IMG/VR virus record: IMGVR_UViG_3300026078_000021
Span: 1 to 51,538 of that record
Length of the DNA stretch: 51,538 nucleotides
Direction: 5' to 3' (one strand)
From: a virus
Under the pieces are notes generated by a model. It saw only the letters and a program-made list of their open reading frames with translations. It did no database searches and had not been told where the DNA came from. Made by a program: the position numbers and the translations under genes. This document shows, piece by piece, positions 23,901 to 31,065 of the stretch (positions are counted from its first letter, which is position 1; every line of letters begins with the position of its first letter).

Positions 23901-24453
23901 ATGCGCCGAGCGACGCCGCCCCGAGCCCGCTCTCACTGGACGCAGCGATCTGCGCGTCCTTCATCTCGGCCGTGCGGACCGTGACTTCCCTCTCGGCGAG
24001 CTGAAGGTCATCCAGCGCCTTGATCTGCGTGAGGGTGGCCTCTTTCACCGCCGCCGCCGCCGCGAGCGCGCTTTCCTTGATGACCCGGTAGGAGAACTCC
24101 TCCTCCTCGCTCAGGGCGGTGGTCGCGGCAGCCAGTTCCTCTTCCGCTTCACGCTGCAACGTCGCCCACTCCACCGCCTGCTCCTGCGCGTCACGCACAG
24201 CGGCGTTGGAGGCGGCCAGTTTCTCCTGCGCCGCCGTCTGCAACTCCACGGCCTGCGCATACGCGGCGGCGGACGCCTCGGCTTTGGCGTTGGCGGCGTC
24301 GATCTCCGCCTGGGAGCGGTTGGCCTTCTCGGCGGCCTCGGAGATGGCGTCGCCCATCGCGGTGAACGTCGCCCCGACGCGCCCGAGAATCCCGGACGCC
24401 TTATCAACCGCCTCCAGCAGCAGCAGGATCGTGACTTCCTCTTTGCCCGCCAT
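20974..24453 (-). CDS. tape measure protein
   Basis: A 1159-residue protein. The ATG at 24453 (MAGKEEVTILLLLEAVD) was preferred because a G-rich ribosome binding site lies before it. Residues about 30-200 form a long coiled coil rich in Ala and Glu. Residues about 260-500 match the core region of phage tape measures (TSGGEMDKTGALLATVRNGI, VLPVANAAGLSFSQVGGALA). Several hydrophobic spans lie at about 630-780 (LAAVILGVVGALATLLVAVL), then many Trp-rich repeats (WKTVKAWFEDFWGWLK). It sets tail length and may line the DNA path into the cell. The length suggests a long non-contractile tail. Confidence 0.93.
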   Translation of the reverse strand: MAGKEEVTILLLLEAVDKASGILGRVGATFTAMGDAISEAAEKANRSQAEIDAANAKAEASAAAYAQAVELQTAAQEKLAASNAAVRDAQEQAVEWATLQREAEEELAAATTALSEEEEFSYRVIKESALAAAAAVKEATLTQIKALDDLQLAEREVTVRTAEMKDAQIAASSESGLGAASLGALKTAAATTAIGVGALGFLTSKAAASFQSMTTVLATSGGEMDKTGALLATVRNGILNIAQSTGTATDQLTKGMYMIGSAGFTGAKGLDVLKAAAEGAKAENADLGTVSNALTTIMLDYGKSVGTPVAAMNQLIAVVQNGKTTTEALSASLSAVLPVANAAGLSFSQVGGALATMTAQGMSAQQASQDLAHTIRSLQAPNNVQIQMMQQMGIDSNKLSQDLGKNGLTGTMNTLLQAIAAHTKNGTVMLNTWYKSAAAAQDLKAMVAGMTPQMQSLANSFLSGGMSAKQFRDALYALPPIQRNAMMQFQTLADKANGFNDLLKAGQPDAMTFNAALQKMTGGATGLNTMLMLSAKNGQLFQQNVQKVADAAKGAGKDVNGWELIQSNFNQKLAQFKETVQVAAIRIGTALLPAVTKLLDVIMKIIQPIADWISKHQKLAAVILGVVGALATLLVAVLSVVKIIKMVKEAMEALSVAMEFLEANPIILVITAIALVALLIITHWSTVKKWLEAFWGWLKKTAAEAWGWIKAHVNLVAGALTVLMGPLGLVIGVALEIITHWKTVKAWFEDFWGWLKGTAGTVAKFFSGVWKDIAAPLEKEWKRISDDLSSIWGSLTTIWDATGGKLVSLIAENWKSISGFLRSQLNLITNMIKIVVLPWIGYFKAGWDLIQGVFHMAWDVIWGIVKVAWDLISGTISAGITYTEGALKAGWDIIEGAVKIVWTMITTTINTALDFLKDLFKLFADLVTGKWSKLWGDVEKIAKDVWNNVWGFFKTILGEIGHTVASAASSIWGGFTGAIETALGSIGKALKDVWHSIVSFFSDAGTWLWKAGQDILNGLLGGLKSVVGTVKGWLNNFTHDLTSWKGPPARDKILLVANGQLIMQGLITGLDSQTEALRKKLEQVTGTITTSINPNVNLPGGTLAGSNLGRGTQAVTYSNYVDLRGSQVMGDADMDRLVNKIGSRIATRALPAAGAFIRM

Positions 24454-24730
24454 CCCCGCCGCCCCCCTCGCGTCGCGCGTCGCGTTCGCGGCGCATGTGT
24501 TCGAAGGCGGCCTGCGTCGCATCCGGGTCGCCCCGGGACTGCTGGCTCTGCACGGACCCCTGGATTTCCAGGAACTTCATCACGTCGTTGAAATGCTGGG
24601 GCGTCCATAGAGCCCAGGCGGTCTCCAACGTGAGACCGAAGCGCGTCCACAACGCCTCGCGGGTCCACACCTCGACCGCGAGCGGATGGCTGGAGCGCCC
24701 CGAGTAGGCGGCGCGGCGAAGCTCACTGGC
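24404..24730 (-). CDS. frameshifted part of the long tail assembly chaperone
   Basis: An open frame of 108 codons continues past the stop of the upstream chaperone in the +1 (equivalently -2) frame and reads ASELRRAAYSGRSSHPLAV, WTREALWTRFGLTLETAW and HFNDVMKFLEIQGS. It overlaps the start of the tape measure gene by 50 bp. It has no convincing start codon at its beginning. In tailed phages this region is made as an extension of the first chaperone by ribosomal frameshifting. The most likely slip is at TTT-C (24734-24731), giving join(24732..25247,24404..24730) on the - strand and a protein of about 280 residues. Confidence 0.7.
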   Translation of the reverse strand, partial: ASELRRAAYSGRSSHPLAVEVWTREALWTRFGLTLETAWALWTPQHFNDVMKFLEIQGSVQSQQSRGDPDATQAAFEHMRRERDARREGGGGDGGQRGSHDPAAAGGG

Positions 24731-25247
24731 GAAAGTCGGCCTCCGCCTCGGCGTCGCGTTCCTGCCCCTGCTCGGCGATCTGCCCCTCGACCGTCTCGAC
24801 CAGCACGTTGTACGGGCCAGACGGCAGGCGCGTGAGCGAGCGGCGTTTCGCGGACGCGGGGGAGAGCGGCAGCACCTGGTCGTGCTCGTCGGTCAGGTTC
24901 CAGTCCGTGACGGCGAGCATGAGCAGTTCGAGGCGGTAGGCGGCCTGGTCGACGGTGACGGCGGTCTGCACCGCCGTCTCCTGCTCTGGTGCCTCCTCCT
25001 GCGGGTCGCCCTCGGGCAGCAGCTTCCGGCGTGCCGCACGGTTACGAAGCCGTGCGGCCTCGGCCGCGCCCGCCGCTTTGGCGGCGTTACCGGTGCCGGT
25101 GGCACTGATCTGGATGCGCTTGCCTTCTGCCACGTCCAGGTCCGCGCCGGGCAGCGCGGCTTTCAGATCCACCCAGTACGGGCCCTCGCCGCTCGGGGAG
25201 GGCAACTCGACACGCACGGTGCCGGCGAAAGCGGACAGGAACCCCAT
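24723..25247 (-). CDS. tail assembly chaperone, short form
   Basis: A 174-residue protein between the tail tube and tape measure genes, the conserved place of the gpG-like chaperone. The start reads MGFLSAFAGTVRVELPSPSG. The middle is basic and helical (AARLRNRAARRKLLPEG) and the C-terminus is acidic (GQERDAEAEADFRQ). The short and long forms coat the tape measure during tail assembly. The rare TTT codon three codons before the stop is the probable shift point. Confidence 0.82.
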   Translation of the reverse strand: MGFLSAFAGTVRVELPSPSGEGPYWVDLKAALPGADLDVAEGKRIQISATGTGNAAKAAGAAEAARLRNRAARRKLLPEGDPQEEAPEQETAVQTAVTVDQAAYRLELLMLAVTDWNLTDEHDQVLPLSPASAKRRSLTRLPSGPYNVLVETVEGQIAEQGQERDAEAEADFRQ

Positions 25248-25265
25248 AGGTTTCCCTTCAGGTCT

Positions 25266-26480
25266 TTATAGTGTGAGGTAGTTCGAATCGATGACGGTCG
25301 CGGAGATCGTCTGGAGGGTGCTCAGGTTCAGGAACGCCTCGTAGGACAGGGACGTCATGATCACGTCTTCCATCTTCACCGCGTCCGTCGCGAGCTTGAT
25401 GTAAACCTTCGGAAGCGTGAAGATGATCGAGCCACCGGACGCCGGGTGCGCAAGCGTGAAGGTCAAAGCGCCGCTGGTGCCGTTGACCATCTGCGTGTAG
25501 TAACCCCACGTCGCGTCGTCCAGACTCGTGAACACCACGTCGATCTTGCCGCTGACGCGGCGGGTGACCGGGGTGAGGAACTGGAGGTTGTGGGAGGCGT
25601 TGAACGTGTACGTGGACACCAGGCCGTTCTCGACATCCATGGAGAAGTCAGTGGCCTGAAGCACACTCTGGCTAAAGAGGCTCACCGTGGCCTCGGCGAA
25701 CACGAACGGCGACTCGTTCACGATCGAGATCGCGGACGGGGAGTCCAGCACGGCGGAGGACTTGGCCACCAGGTCCGCGCTGAACGTCGCCTCGGTGTCA
25801 CCGTTCTGCGTGGAGATGTTGAACTTGTTGATACGCGCGCCGGCGAACTGGAGGCTGTCGAAGCCGCCCAGGTTCTTCTCCACCGTGAACGAGCTGAGGC
25901 TGTTGGCCTGCTGGACGGAGTGCGTGTACGGCGCCACCACACCGATGACCGCGACACCGGTCAGGTGCGCGTACGTCAACGCACTGTCCAACGTCAACGT
26001 GTTGGTGGTGATGTTGGTGATCTTCCGGCATTCCGCCGTCGTCGGCGTCGAGGTGTTGTTCACGTCGATCTGGATGACCTGGTTCTGCGACAACCCGGCG
26101 GCGGAGGTCACCGTGATCGTCGTCGCGCCGGCGGACGACCCGCCGCTCAGCGTCGTCGACCCGGTGCCGACCGTGCCGGTCACCCCGAAGCCGGCCTGCG
26201 CGTCCGGGCCGATCGCGCCGGCGATCAGCATCGCGCCGTTGGACGGGAACAGCGGGGCCGAGAGCGCCCCGGCGAGCTTGTACTGCCCATAGAGGGCAAA
26301 CGTGTTGAGATCCCGCTGGCCGAACATGACCTTCGGGCTGAACAGGCCGACGTCGAGCTGAAGTTCGTTGCCGGTCATCGGCACGAATCCGGTGGGAACC
26401 ACCGGCGTACCGAACGTGGCCTCCCTCGCCAGACCCGTCGCCGACAGCGAGCCATAACGCTCAACAACGGTAGTTGGCAC
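25266..26480 (-). CDS. major tail tube protein with inserted Ig-like segment
   Basis: A 404-residue protein. The first 90 and the last 200 residues look like an actinophage tail tube subunit (LSATGLAREATFGTPVVPTG, SLSSFTVEKNLGGFDSLQF, SGKIDVVFTSLDD). A region at about 105-185 (GSSAGATTITVTSAAGLSQN, then NTNTLTLDSAL-like strands) resembles a small inserted beta domain that could project from the tube. GTG 26480 follows AAAGGAGTTGT, the initiation site shared by several head and tail genes. Confidence 0.85.
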   Translation of the reverse strand: MPTTVVERYGSLSATGLAREATFGTPVVPTGFVPMTGNELQLDVGLFSPKVMFGQRDLNTFALYGQYKLAGALSAPLFPSNGAMLIAGAIGPDAQAGFGVTGTVGTGSTTLSGGSSAGATTITVTSAAGLSQNQVIQIDVNNTSTPTTAECRKITNITTNTLTLDSALTYAHLTGVAVIGVVAPYTHSVQQANSLSSFTVEKNLGGFDSLQFAGARINKFNISTQNGDTEATFSADLVAKSSAVLDSPSAISIVNESPFVFAEATVSLFSQSVLQATDFSMDVENGLVSTYTFNASHNLQFLTPVTRRVSGKIDVVFTSLDDATWGYYTQMVNGTSGALTFTLAHPASGGSIIFTLPKVYIKLATDAVKMEDVIMTSLSYEAFLNLSTLQTISATVIDSNYLTL

Positions 26481-26514
26481 ACAACTCCTTTACATTCGCT
26501 TGTAGCGTTATGGC

Positions 26515-26820
26515 TTACGGGTGGCGCACGGGCACGTCGTCCGGCACGCTCTCGTCGAGCGGCCACGGCGTGAACAGCCGTACGGTCAGTAGCGCGGGCA
26601 CCAGCCGCGCCGGCGCGGCTACGACCTCACCGGGCGACAACTCACCGAACGGCGACACCACGCGGCCCGGGTCGCCGGTGTAAACCAGCAGCACCCGCCG
26701 CTCAGCGGGCGCCGACGGCGCAGTGTTTTGCGCGGGGGAGAGGTCCACGGCTGGAGCAGGGGCCTGCCCGTCCGCTGTCGGCGCGGCCTCGTCCCGGGCC
26801 GGTTTCTTGGAGGCAGGCAT
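26515..26820 (-). CDS. small head-tail region protein
   Basis: A 101-residue protein with a Pro/Ala-rich, probably disordered first half (KKPARDEAAPTADGQAPAPA) and a folded second half (RRVLLVYTGDPGRVVSP, then PARLVPALLTVRLFTPW). Proteins of this shape are common between the tail terminator and tube genes in actinophages. The function is not known. Its ATG overlaps the previous stop (TGATG). Confidence 0.6.
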   Translation of the reverse strand: MPASKKPARDEAAPTADGQAPAPAVDLSPAQNTAPSAPAERRVLLVYTGDPGRVVSPFGELSPGEVVAAPARLVPALLTVRLFTPWPLDESVPDDVPVRHP

Positions 26821-27287
26821 CAGGGCTCCTTAAACAGCTCAGCGAGGGACGCGGTGATCTCCGGCAGCATTCGGTCGGCGACGCGCTGCGGGAACGGGTT
26901 GGGCTGCGCACCGGGATGGTTGACATGCATGCGGAACTGCCAGCCGCCGTAGTCCTCCCACGCCAGCACCCGGGCGCGCACCGGGTCGATGGGGTGCGGC
27001 GGGGTGCCCTCCACCACGTAGCGGGCGTAAGGCAGGTTGGTGTGAAACGCCAGGCGCACCCCGCTGAACGCGGTCTGCCGCTCGTAGCGGATCGAGTCGC
27101 GCAGCGCACCGCCGGTCACCGGCTTGTGCGCGCCCTGCACCGGGGCCTCTTTGCGCAGCTGTGCGAGGATCGGCGGCCCCCAGCGATCCGCCCAGCCCGC
27201 GAGCTTCGCGAACGCCTCGAACCGTTCCAGGAACGTCCTAGCCTTCGAATCGCCGGCCATGCCGACCGCGAGCAGCGGATCGCCCAC
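26820..27287 (-). CDS. HK97 gp10-like neck or tail completion protein
   Basis: About 155 residues. GTG 27287 was chosen because AGGGGGC lies just upstream; ATG 27260 is an alternative. It reads ARTFLERFEAFAKLAGW, LRKEAPVQGAHKPVTGG, LRDSIRYE, then YARYVVEGTPPHPI. The GALRDSI and YA.YVE.GT patterns are typical of the HK97 gp10-like family that sits between head connector and tail tube genes. Confidence 0.72.
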   Translation of the reverse strand: MGDPLLAVGMAGDSKARTFLERFEAFAKLAGWADRWGPPILAQLRKEAPVQGAHKPVTGGALRDSIRYERQTAFSGVRLAFHTNLPYARYVVEGTPPHPIDPVRARVLAWEDYGGWQFRMHVNHPGAQPNPFPQRVADRMLPEITASLAELFKEP

Positions 27288-27301
27288 ACGCCCCCTGATG
27301 T

Positions 27302-27805
27302 TCAGGCTTGAATGAGTTCCTCGACCGTGCACGTCACCTTCGCGACATAGCGCAGCATCCGCTGGTCAGCGGTCGAATGCACCGGCGCATAGTCCCAGTC
27401 CATGCGCTCGCCGATCGCCAGCAGCGTGGAAGGGGCGCCGGTCACCGGGTCCACGACGTTCTGCACCGGCATCAACGTGTTGCGCAGCACGGCGGTCACC
27501 GAGTCGATGATCGCCGGGAACAGCGAATCGGCCTGCGCGTCGTCGGCGTACCCGAACCACGTGATCCACAGGTCGATCTTGTGCATGATTTTCTTGAACC
27601 CGCCGGTCGAGTACTGTCCGGGTTTCGCGCGCGGCATGCTCTGGCGCGCCTCGTCCGCCACCGAACCCCAGATGTACACGGTGGGCACCATGCCCTCGCC
27701 CGGGTCCGGCGGCGTGATCACCGCCGTCAGTACGCCCTCACCCAACGGCAGCGGCGTCTGGTCGAGCAGTGACTTGAGGTACTGCTGGACTGTGTTCAGA
27801 GGCAC
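27302..27805 (-). CDS. tail terminator or head-tail joining protein
   Basis: A 167-residue protein. GTG 27805 follows GAGGGGG. It reads TVQQYLKSLLDQTPLPLGEG, PTVYIWGSVADEARQSMPRA, FKKIMHKIDLWITWFGYADD and FPAIIDSVTAVLRN. The arrangement of a strand-rich core with an N-terminal helix and the position between the connector and gp10-like genes fit a tail terminator. The family assignment comes from position and pattern only. Confidence 0.65.
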   Translation of the reverse strand: MPLNTVQQYLKSLLDQTPLPLGEGVLTAVITPPDPGEGMVPTVYIWGSVADEARQSMPRAKPGQYSTGGFKKIMHKIDLWITWFGYADDAQADSLFPAIIDSVTAVLRNTLMPVQNVVDPVTGAPSTLLAIGERMDWDYAPVHSTADQRMLRYVAKVTCTVEELIQA

Positions 27806-27842
27806 GCCGCACCCCCTCACTTTTCGCGCTTCGCGGTGAGGG

Positions 27843-27918
27843 TTGGACAAGCGCGGGGCCGGTGTGTATGATTAATCCCATGAGCCCCGGGTGAGCCTCT
27901 GGTTGCATGCGCCCCGGG
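27843..27918 (+). promoter_or_regulatory. + strand promoter and hairpin antisense to the head operon
   Basis: TTGGAC (27843-27848), an 18-bp spacer and TATGAT (27867-27872) face right, against the late operon. An ATG follows 7 nt later but opens only four codons (MSPG, then TGA). GCCCCGGG at about 27883 and CCCGGGGC at about 27911 can form a hairpin just downstream. The unit could make a short antisense or regulatory RNA. It fills most of the 135-bp gap between two - strand genes. Confidence 0.45.
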
Positions 27919-27940
27919 GCCCAGCCTTGTCCCGGGCACG

Positions 27941-28909
27941 TCAGATGACACGCCGGTAAGGGTGTAGTAGCCGCTTGGCCGCGTCCTCGAAATCCTTGCT
28001 CGAACCCCACGAACCGACCACGCTGCCCGGCACCGCCTGCACCGCCGTCGCCGTCGACCCGCGCGCCAAAGCCTCGGAAACCGCGTAGAAGATCGTCGCC
28101 TGCTGGATACTGCCCGGCAGCGTCGAGCACATCACCCCGTAGCCGTGCGCGTAACTCAGCGGCGCGGACAGCGACAGGTACCCCGGCCCGGAGACCACGG
28201 ACGCCGCCGTGCAGGTGACGACCTCCTGCACACCCTGGTCGTAGAGGATGCCCGTCGCGCCCGTGGTCGACCCGCTCGGCGGACCCCACCCGGTGCAGTC
28301 ATCCACATGGATCAACCTGTCCCCGGCAGCCGCCGGGGAGACCAGCGACGTATGCGGCCACCCATTGATGTAAGTGACCTGAACGTCGTAAGAGTTACGG
28401 CCGAACAGCCACGTCGCGTTGCCCGGCGCGAGATACACCACCTGGCCGCCGTCGCCGCTGCCACCAGGGGAGGTGGTGCCGTACACCCCGATGACCGGTT
28501 GACGGATACGAAACTGGCTGGCCGCCAGCGGCGTCCACTGCGCCGGGAAAGAACTGGCCGGCGAAATCTGACCGCCGAGAACCGCCGTGACCGGGCCGCG
28601 CGAGAGCAACAACCATGCCCGACCCGTGTTCGTCTCCAGTTGGAAGCGGAAATCACCCGGGCCCGTGAGCTGCTCGGTGTCCACCGTCGCGTGCAACGGC
28701 TGGTTGACGTACCCCGCCGCCGAGGAGGACGCGCGCCGGCAGATGTTCAGCTGCTCCGCGTACTGCTGCTCCTGCGTCGGCCTCGTGGTGCCATCCCCGC
28801 CGATACTGGTCCACGAGATCCCGGTAGCCGCCGAACGCAGCATCGCCGGGGTCACATACGGCGTACCCGGCCCCACGACCGGCACATCCACCGGAGAGTA
28901 AACAGGCAC
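27941..28909 (-). CDS. head-tail connector or adaptor protein
   Basis: A 322-residue protein. GTG 28909 follows AAGGGGG. It reads VDVPVVGPGTPYVTPAMLRS, EQLNICRRASSSAAGYVNQ, LLSRGPVTAVLGGQISP and YDVQVTYINGWPHTSLVS, with beta strands typical of head-tail adaptors. The C-terminal helix (SIQQATIFYAVSEALARG) and tail KDFEDAAKRLLHPYRRV are common in these proteins. It lies between decoration-type genes and the tail terminator, as expected for the gp6-like adaptor of HK97-type phages, but is longer. Confidence 0.7.
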   Translation of the reverse strand: MPVYSPVDVPVVGPGTPYVTPAMLRSAATGISWTSIGGDGTTRPTQEQQYAEQLNICRRASSSAAGYVNQPLHATVDTEQLTGPGDFRFQLETNTGRAWLLLSRGPVTAVLGGQISPASSFPAQWTPLAASQFRIRQPVIGVYGTTSPGGSGDGGQVVYLAPGNATWLFGRNSYDVQVTYINGWPHTSLVSPAAAGDRLIHVDDCTGWGPPSGSTTGATGILYDQGVQEVVTCTAASVVSGPGYLSLSAPLSYAHGYGVMCSTLPGSIQQATIFYAVSEALARGSTATAVQAVPGSVVGSWGSSKDFEDAAKRLLHPYRRVI

Positions 28910-28921
28910 ACACCAACCCCC

Positions 28922-29098
28922 TTACGCTCCGTTGCGCTCACAGCGCGCGCACACCCACGCCCCGTCCACGAACCGCACATGCCGCGTACAAATCCCCGCG
29001 CCGCACCGCAGGCAGTACGCCACCACATCAGCCCGCCGCCCAGCGCGCCCGCGCTGCGGGCCACCACACAGCGCGCACAACCCGCCGGGTTTACCCAT
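28922..29098 (-). CDS. 58-residue double zinc-knuckle protein
   Basis: ATG 29098 overlaps the previous stop (TAATG) and opens a 58-codon frame with four CxxC-type units: CALC near residue 8, CLRC near 29, CTRH near 37 and CARC near 50. The spacing suggests two zinc sites in one small domain. It lies inside the head gene cluster and is translationally coupled. The role is not known; it may stabilise another head protein. Confidence 0.65.
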   Translation of the reverse strand: MGKPGGLCALCGGPQRGRAGRRADVVAYCLRCGAGICTRHVRFVDGAWVCARCERNGA

Positions 29099-29547
29099 TA
29101 CGCCCCGCTCTTGGCGGGACGCCCCGGACCGCGCTTGACCCCGGCCTCTTTCAGCAGCGCGTCCTTCTCCGCCGGGTCCAGATTGGCGAGCAGCCGCACC
29201 AGATCAGCCTTCGACAACGACTCGGCACTCGCCTTCACCGACGCCGCCGGGGAGATCGCGTCCGCCAGCACCGTGGACGCCAACCGCTCACCGATCGCCT
29301 TAGCGGCCAGCGCCTGCGCGGCCAGACCCTGCTGGCGGGTGTCCTCCAGGACCGCCCGCTCATCCGGGGTGAGCATCACGCCCTCCGGGGACGCAGCCCA
29401 ACCCCACAGCTTCAAAGCCCCCGGCTCGCAGTCCGGGCACACGAACCCGCGCCCACCACCAGGCTGCGGCTCCACCGTGTGCCCGTGCCCGCAACCACCG
29501 GGGATCGCGGAAACAGCCCCCGCATCACTTGGCGCGTATGCAGTCAT
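29098..29547 (-). CDS. head-region protein with N-terminal zinc site and basic tail
   Basis: A 149-residue protein. GGCGHGH and FVCPDCEPG near the N-terminus could bind zinc. Residues about 60-135 are helical (MLTPDERAVLEDTRQQGLAA, then SKADLVRLLANLDPAEKDALL). The tail KRGPGRPAKSG resembles an AT-hook. It is probably a DNA-proximal accessory protein of the head cluster; no family is recognised. Confidence 0.62.
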   Translation of the reverse strand: MTAYAPSDAGAVSAIPGGCGHGHTVEPQPGGGRGFVCPDCEPGALKLWGWAASPEGVMLTPDERAVLEDTRQQGLAAQALAAKAIGERLASTVLADAISPAASVKASAESLSKADLVRLLANLDPAEKDALLKEAGVKRGPGRPAKSGA

Positions 29548-29551
29548 TGCC

Positions 29552-29824
29552 TCACTCCTCGCTCGTGGACGCCCCGCAACGCGGGCACGCCGTGTTCCAG
29601 GCGTTCCAACGCCGGTTACACGGCGTGCACACCCTCGTTTTCTTCGTGCCGAACGTGAACCGCTCCCCGCCCGCCATCACACCCGACGAGCCGTACCAGG
29701 ACTTGCCCACGTGCTTGGCATGCTCGGACGGCAACTCCACCCGGCCCCGGCCGTCCGCGTCATAACGGGTACCGTCCGCCATGTCCAGGCCCGTACACCC
29801 ATCCGGCAGGGTGATCTTCGCCAT
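29552..29824 (-). CDS. small protein with C-terminal zinc ribbon
   Basis: A 90-residue protein. The first half reads ITLPDGCTGLDMADGTRYDA and VELPSEHAKHVGKSWYG. The second half ends in CTPCNRRWNAWNTACPRCG, a four-cysteine zinc ribbon. It is the middle of three zinc-binding proteins in a row, which is unusual for a head cluster. The function is unknown. Confidence 0.65.
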   Translation of the reverse strand: MAKITLPDGCTGLDMADGTRYDADGRGRVELPSEHAKHVGKSWYGSSGVMAGGERFTFGTKKTRVCTPCNRRWNAWNTACPRCGASTSEE

Positions 29825-29834
29825 CTGACGCTCC

Positions 29835-30110
29835 CTACGTCTGAAGAACGCCCAGCGTCGCGGTACCGGACGCGGTGATCGCGTACACGGCGTCGCCGGG
29901 GTACAAAGTGATCGGTACGGGCGCGCTCACCGCATGCGTGACCTTCATCCCGTTCGTGGACGTGACGCCCACGCCACCCACATACGCGTCCGTCGTCGCG
30001 TCTGCGAGCACCAGCAGCGCGCCGACCGGCCCCGGCTGGGGTGAGGCCGGCACGCTGCCAATGAGCACGGCGGTCGTGGAGACGGAGTACTGCTGACTGC
30101 CGACGGCCAT
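29835..30110 (-). CDS. small beta-rich structural protein
   Basis: A 91-residue protein reading QQYSVSTTAVLIGSVPASP, GALLVLADATTDAYVGG and ITLYPGDAVYAITASGTATL. This is the pattern of small beta-barrel proteins found near phage decoration proteins. No enzyme motif is seen. It is probably a capsid-surface or connector component. Confidence 0.62.
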   Translation of the reverse strand: MAVGSQQYSVSTTAVLIGSVPASPQPGPVGALLVLADATTDAYVGGVGVTSTNGMKVTHAVSAPVPITLYPGDAVYAITASGTATLGVLQT

Positions 30111-30113
30111 GGT

Positions 30114-30641
30114 CTAACCCACCCGGCGGCAGACCACAGACGCCGAGTAGATCGACGATGCCGTGGCGTTCGCGATCGCCGTCACGTTCACTGTGTCCAC
30201 AGCCGAGAGGTTGAGGACCACCGCCTGCGTGACGATCGCCGTCGAACCGGTCGTGCCATTCACGGGGAACGGAACCGGCGAGATGACCGCGCTAGAGGTC
30301 TGGTTGATCGCGAAGTTGTTGCTGTCGGTCGCCGCCACGGTCGTGCCGGTGACAGCGAGCGTGACCACGCACTCCCACTTGCCAGCGGTACCCGGCGTCA
30401 CCGTCGCGACCACCGTGGCGGCGGTCGGCGCGGTCGCCTTGCCGCTGCCCTGCGCGGTGACGATGGTGTCCCGGTAGAACCCGGTCTCCAACAACGCGTT
30501 GCCACCAGAGGCCAGTTCAGTCAGATAGGCGTTGCCGGACGGGTCGGCGGGCGTCTCAATCTGCTCCGTCACCCCCGGCGAAGGCTGCGCGAAGCCGCCG
30601 GGAACCGGCGTGCCCTGCGCGTTGAAGTTGGTGTTTGGCAC
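30114..30641 (-). CDS. capsid decoration-type protein
   Basis: A 175-residue protein. The first 45 residues are extended and Pro-rich (GTPVPGGFAQPSPGVTEQI); the rest is an all-beta domain with alternating Val and Thr (TAATVVATVTPGTAGKWEC, VVLNLSAVDTVNVTAIA). Its position one gene after the MCP and its composition suit a head-surface protein. GTG 30641 follows AAAGGAGCTGT, one of the shared late initiation sites. Confidence 0.65.
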   Translation of the reverse strand: MPNTNFNAQGTPVPGGFAQPSPGVTEQIETPADPSGNAYLTELASGGNALLETGFYRDTIVTAQGSGKATAPTAATVVATVTPGTAGKWECVVTLAVTGTTVAATDSNNFAINQTSSAVISPVPFPVNGTTGSTAIVTQAVVLNLSAVDTVNVTAIANATASSIYSASVVCRRVG

Positions 30642-30660
30642 ACAGCTCCTTTACGGGGGC

Positions 30661-30686
30661 GGCACCCCGGCTCTCGCCGGGGTGCC
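30661..30686 (-). terminator. intergenic hairpin in the head cluster
   Basis: A 10-bp perfect stem (GGCACCCCGG / CCGGGGTGCC) with a 6-nt loop (CTCTCG). No T-run. It may trim or pause the MCP-region transcript before the decoration gene; it is equally weak as a + strand signal. Confidence 0.45.
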
Positions 30687-30692
30687 CGCCGG

Positions 30693-31001
30693 CTAGGACA
30701 TGTTGATTTCGGTGAAGCACTGGATGTTCGTGACGGCGGCGTTCAGGCTCGCGGCCAGAGCGACACACTCATTGGCGACGAAGTCGCGCACGAGTTCACG
30801 CGCCAGGCGGATACCGGACTCCGGCCAGAAAATGGTCACCACCGCGCCCGATGCGCTCGCGGTGGCGGCGGTGTTGGACACCGCCGGGAAGATGATGCCG
30901 TTGAACGCATTGACGATCGTGGTGGCGTCGCCGTTGGTGTTGCCCGGCGCGCTCAGGGTCACGTACGTGCGGTACGCGAGAGTGCCCGCTGGTGCGGTCA
31001 C
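30693..31001 (-). CDS. small structural or head-completion protein
   Basis: A 102-residue protein. GTG 31001 follows CGGAGGTTGT, close to the shared late initiation site. It reads GTLAYRTYVTLSAPGNTNGD, TTIVNAFNGIIFPAVSN, FWPESGIRLARELVRDFVA and ends TNIQCFTEIN. It should follow the MCP directly, but the homing endonuclease gene now lies between them on the other strand. No family is recognised. Confidence 0.62.
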   Translation of the reverse strand: MTAPAGTLAYRTYVTLSAPGNTNGDATTIVNAFNGIIFPAVSNTAATASASGAVVTIFWPESGIRLARELVRDFVANECVALAASLNAAVTNIQCFTEINMS

Positions 31002-31053
31002 ACAACCTCCGTTGTAAGGCGATGGCATTCTGCAAGATGCCACCGCAGGGCGG

Positions 31054-31065
31054 TATTATGCAGGC
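31054..31065 (+). promoter_or_regulatory. -10 box for the homing endonuclease, probable leaderless start
   Basis: TATTAT (31054-31059) lies 6 nt before ATG 31066, and no ribosome binding site is present. The gene thus carries its own promoter and does not depend on the opposed late operon. Confidence 0.5.

Noticed and set aside
21274-24591. 1105-codon + strand open frame opposite the tape measure gene
   Set aside because: Full antisense overlap with the tape measure; Arg/Asp/His-rich low-complexity sequence and no initiation signal.
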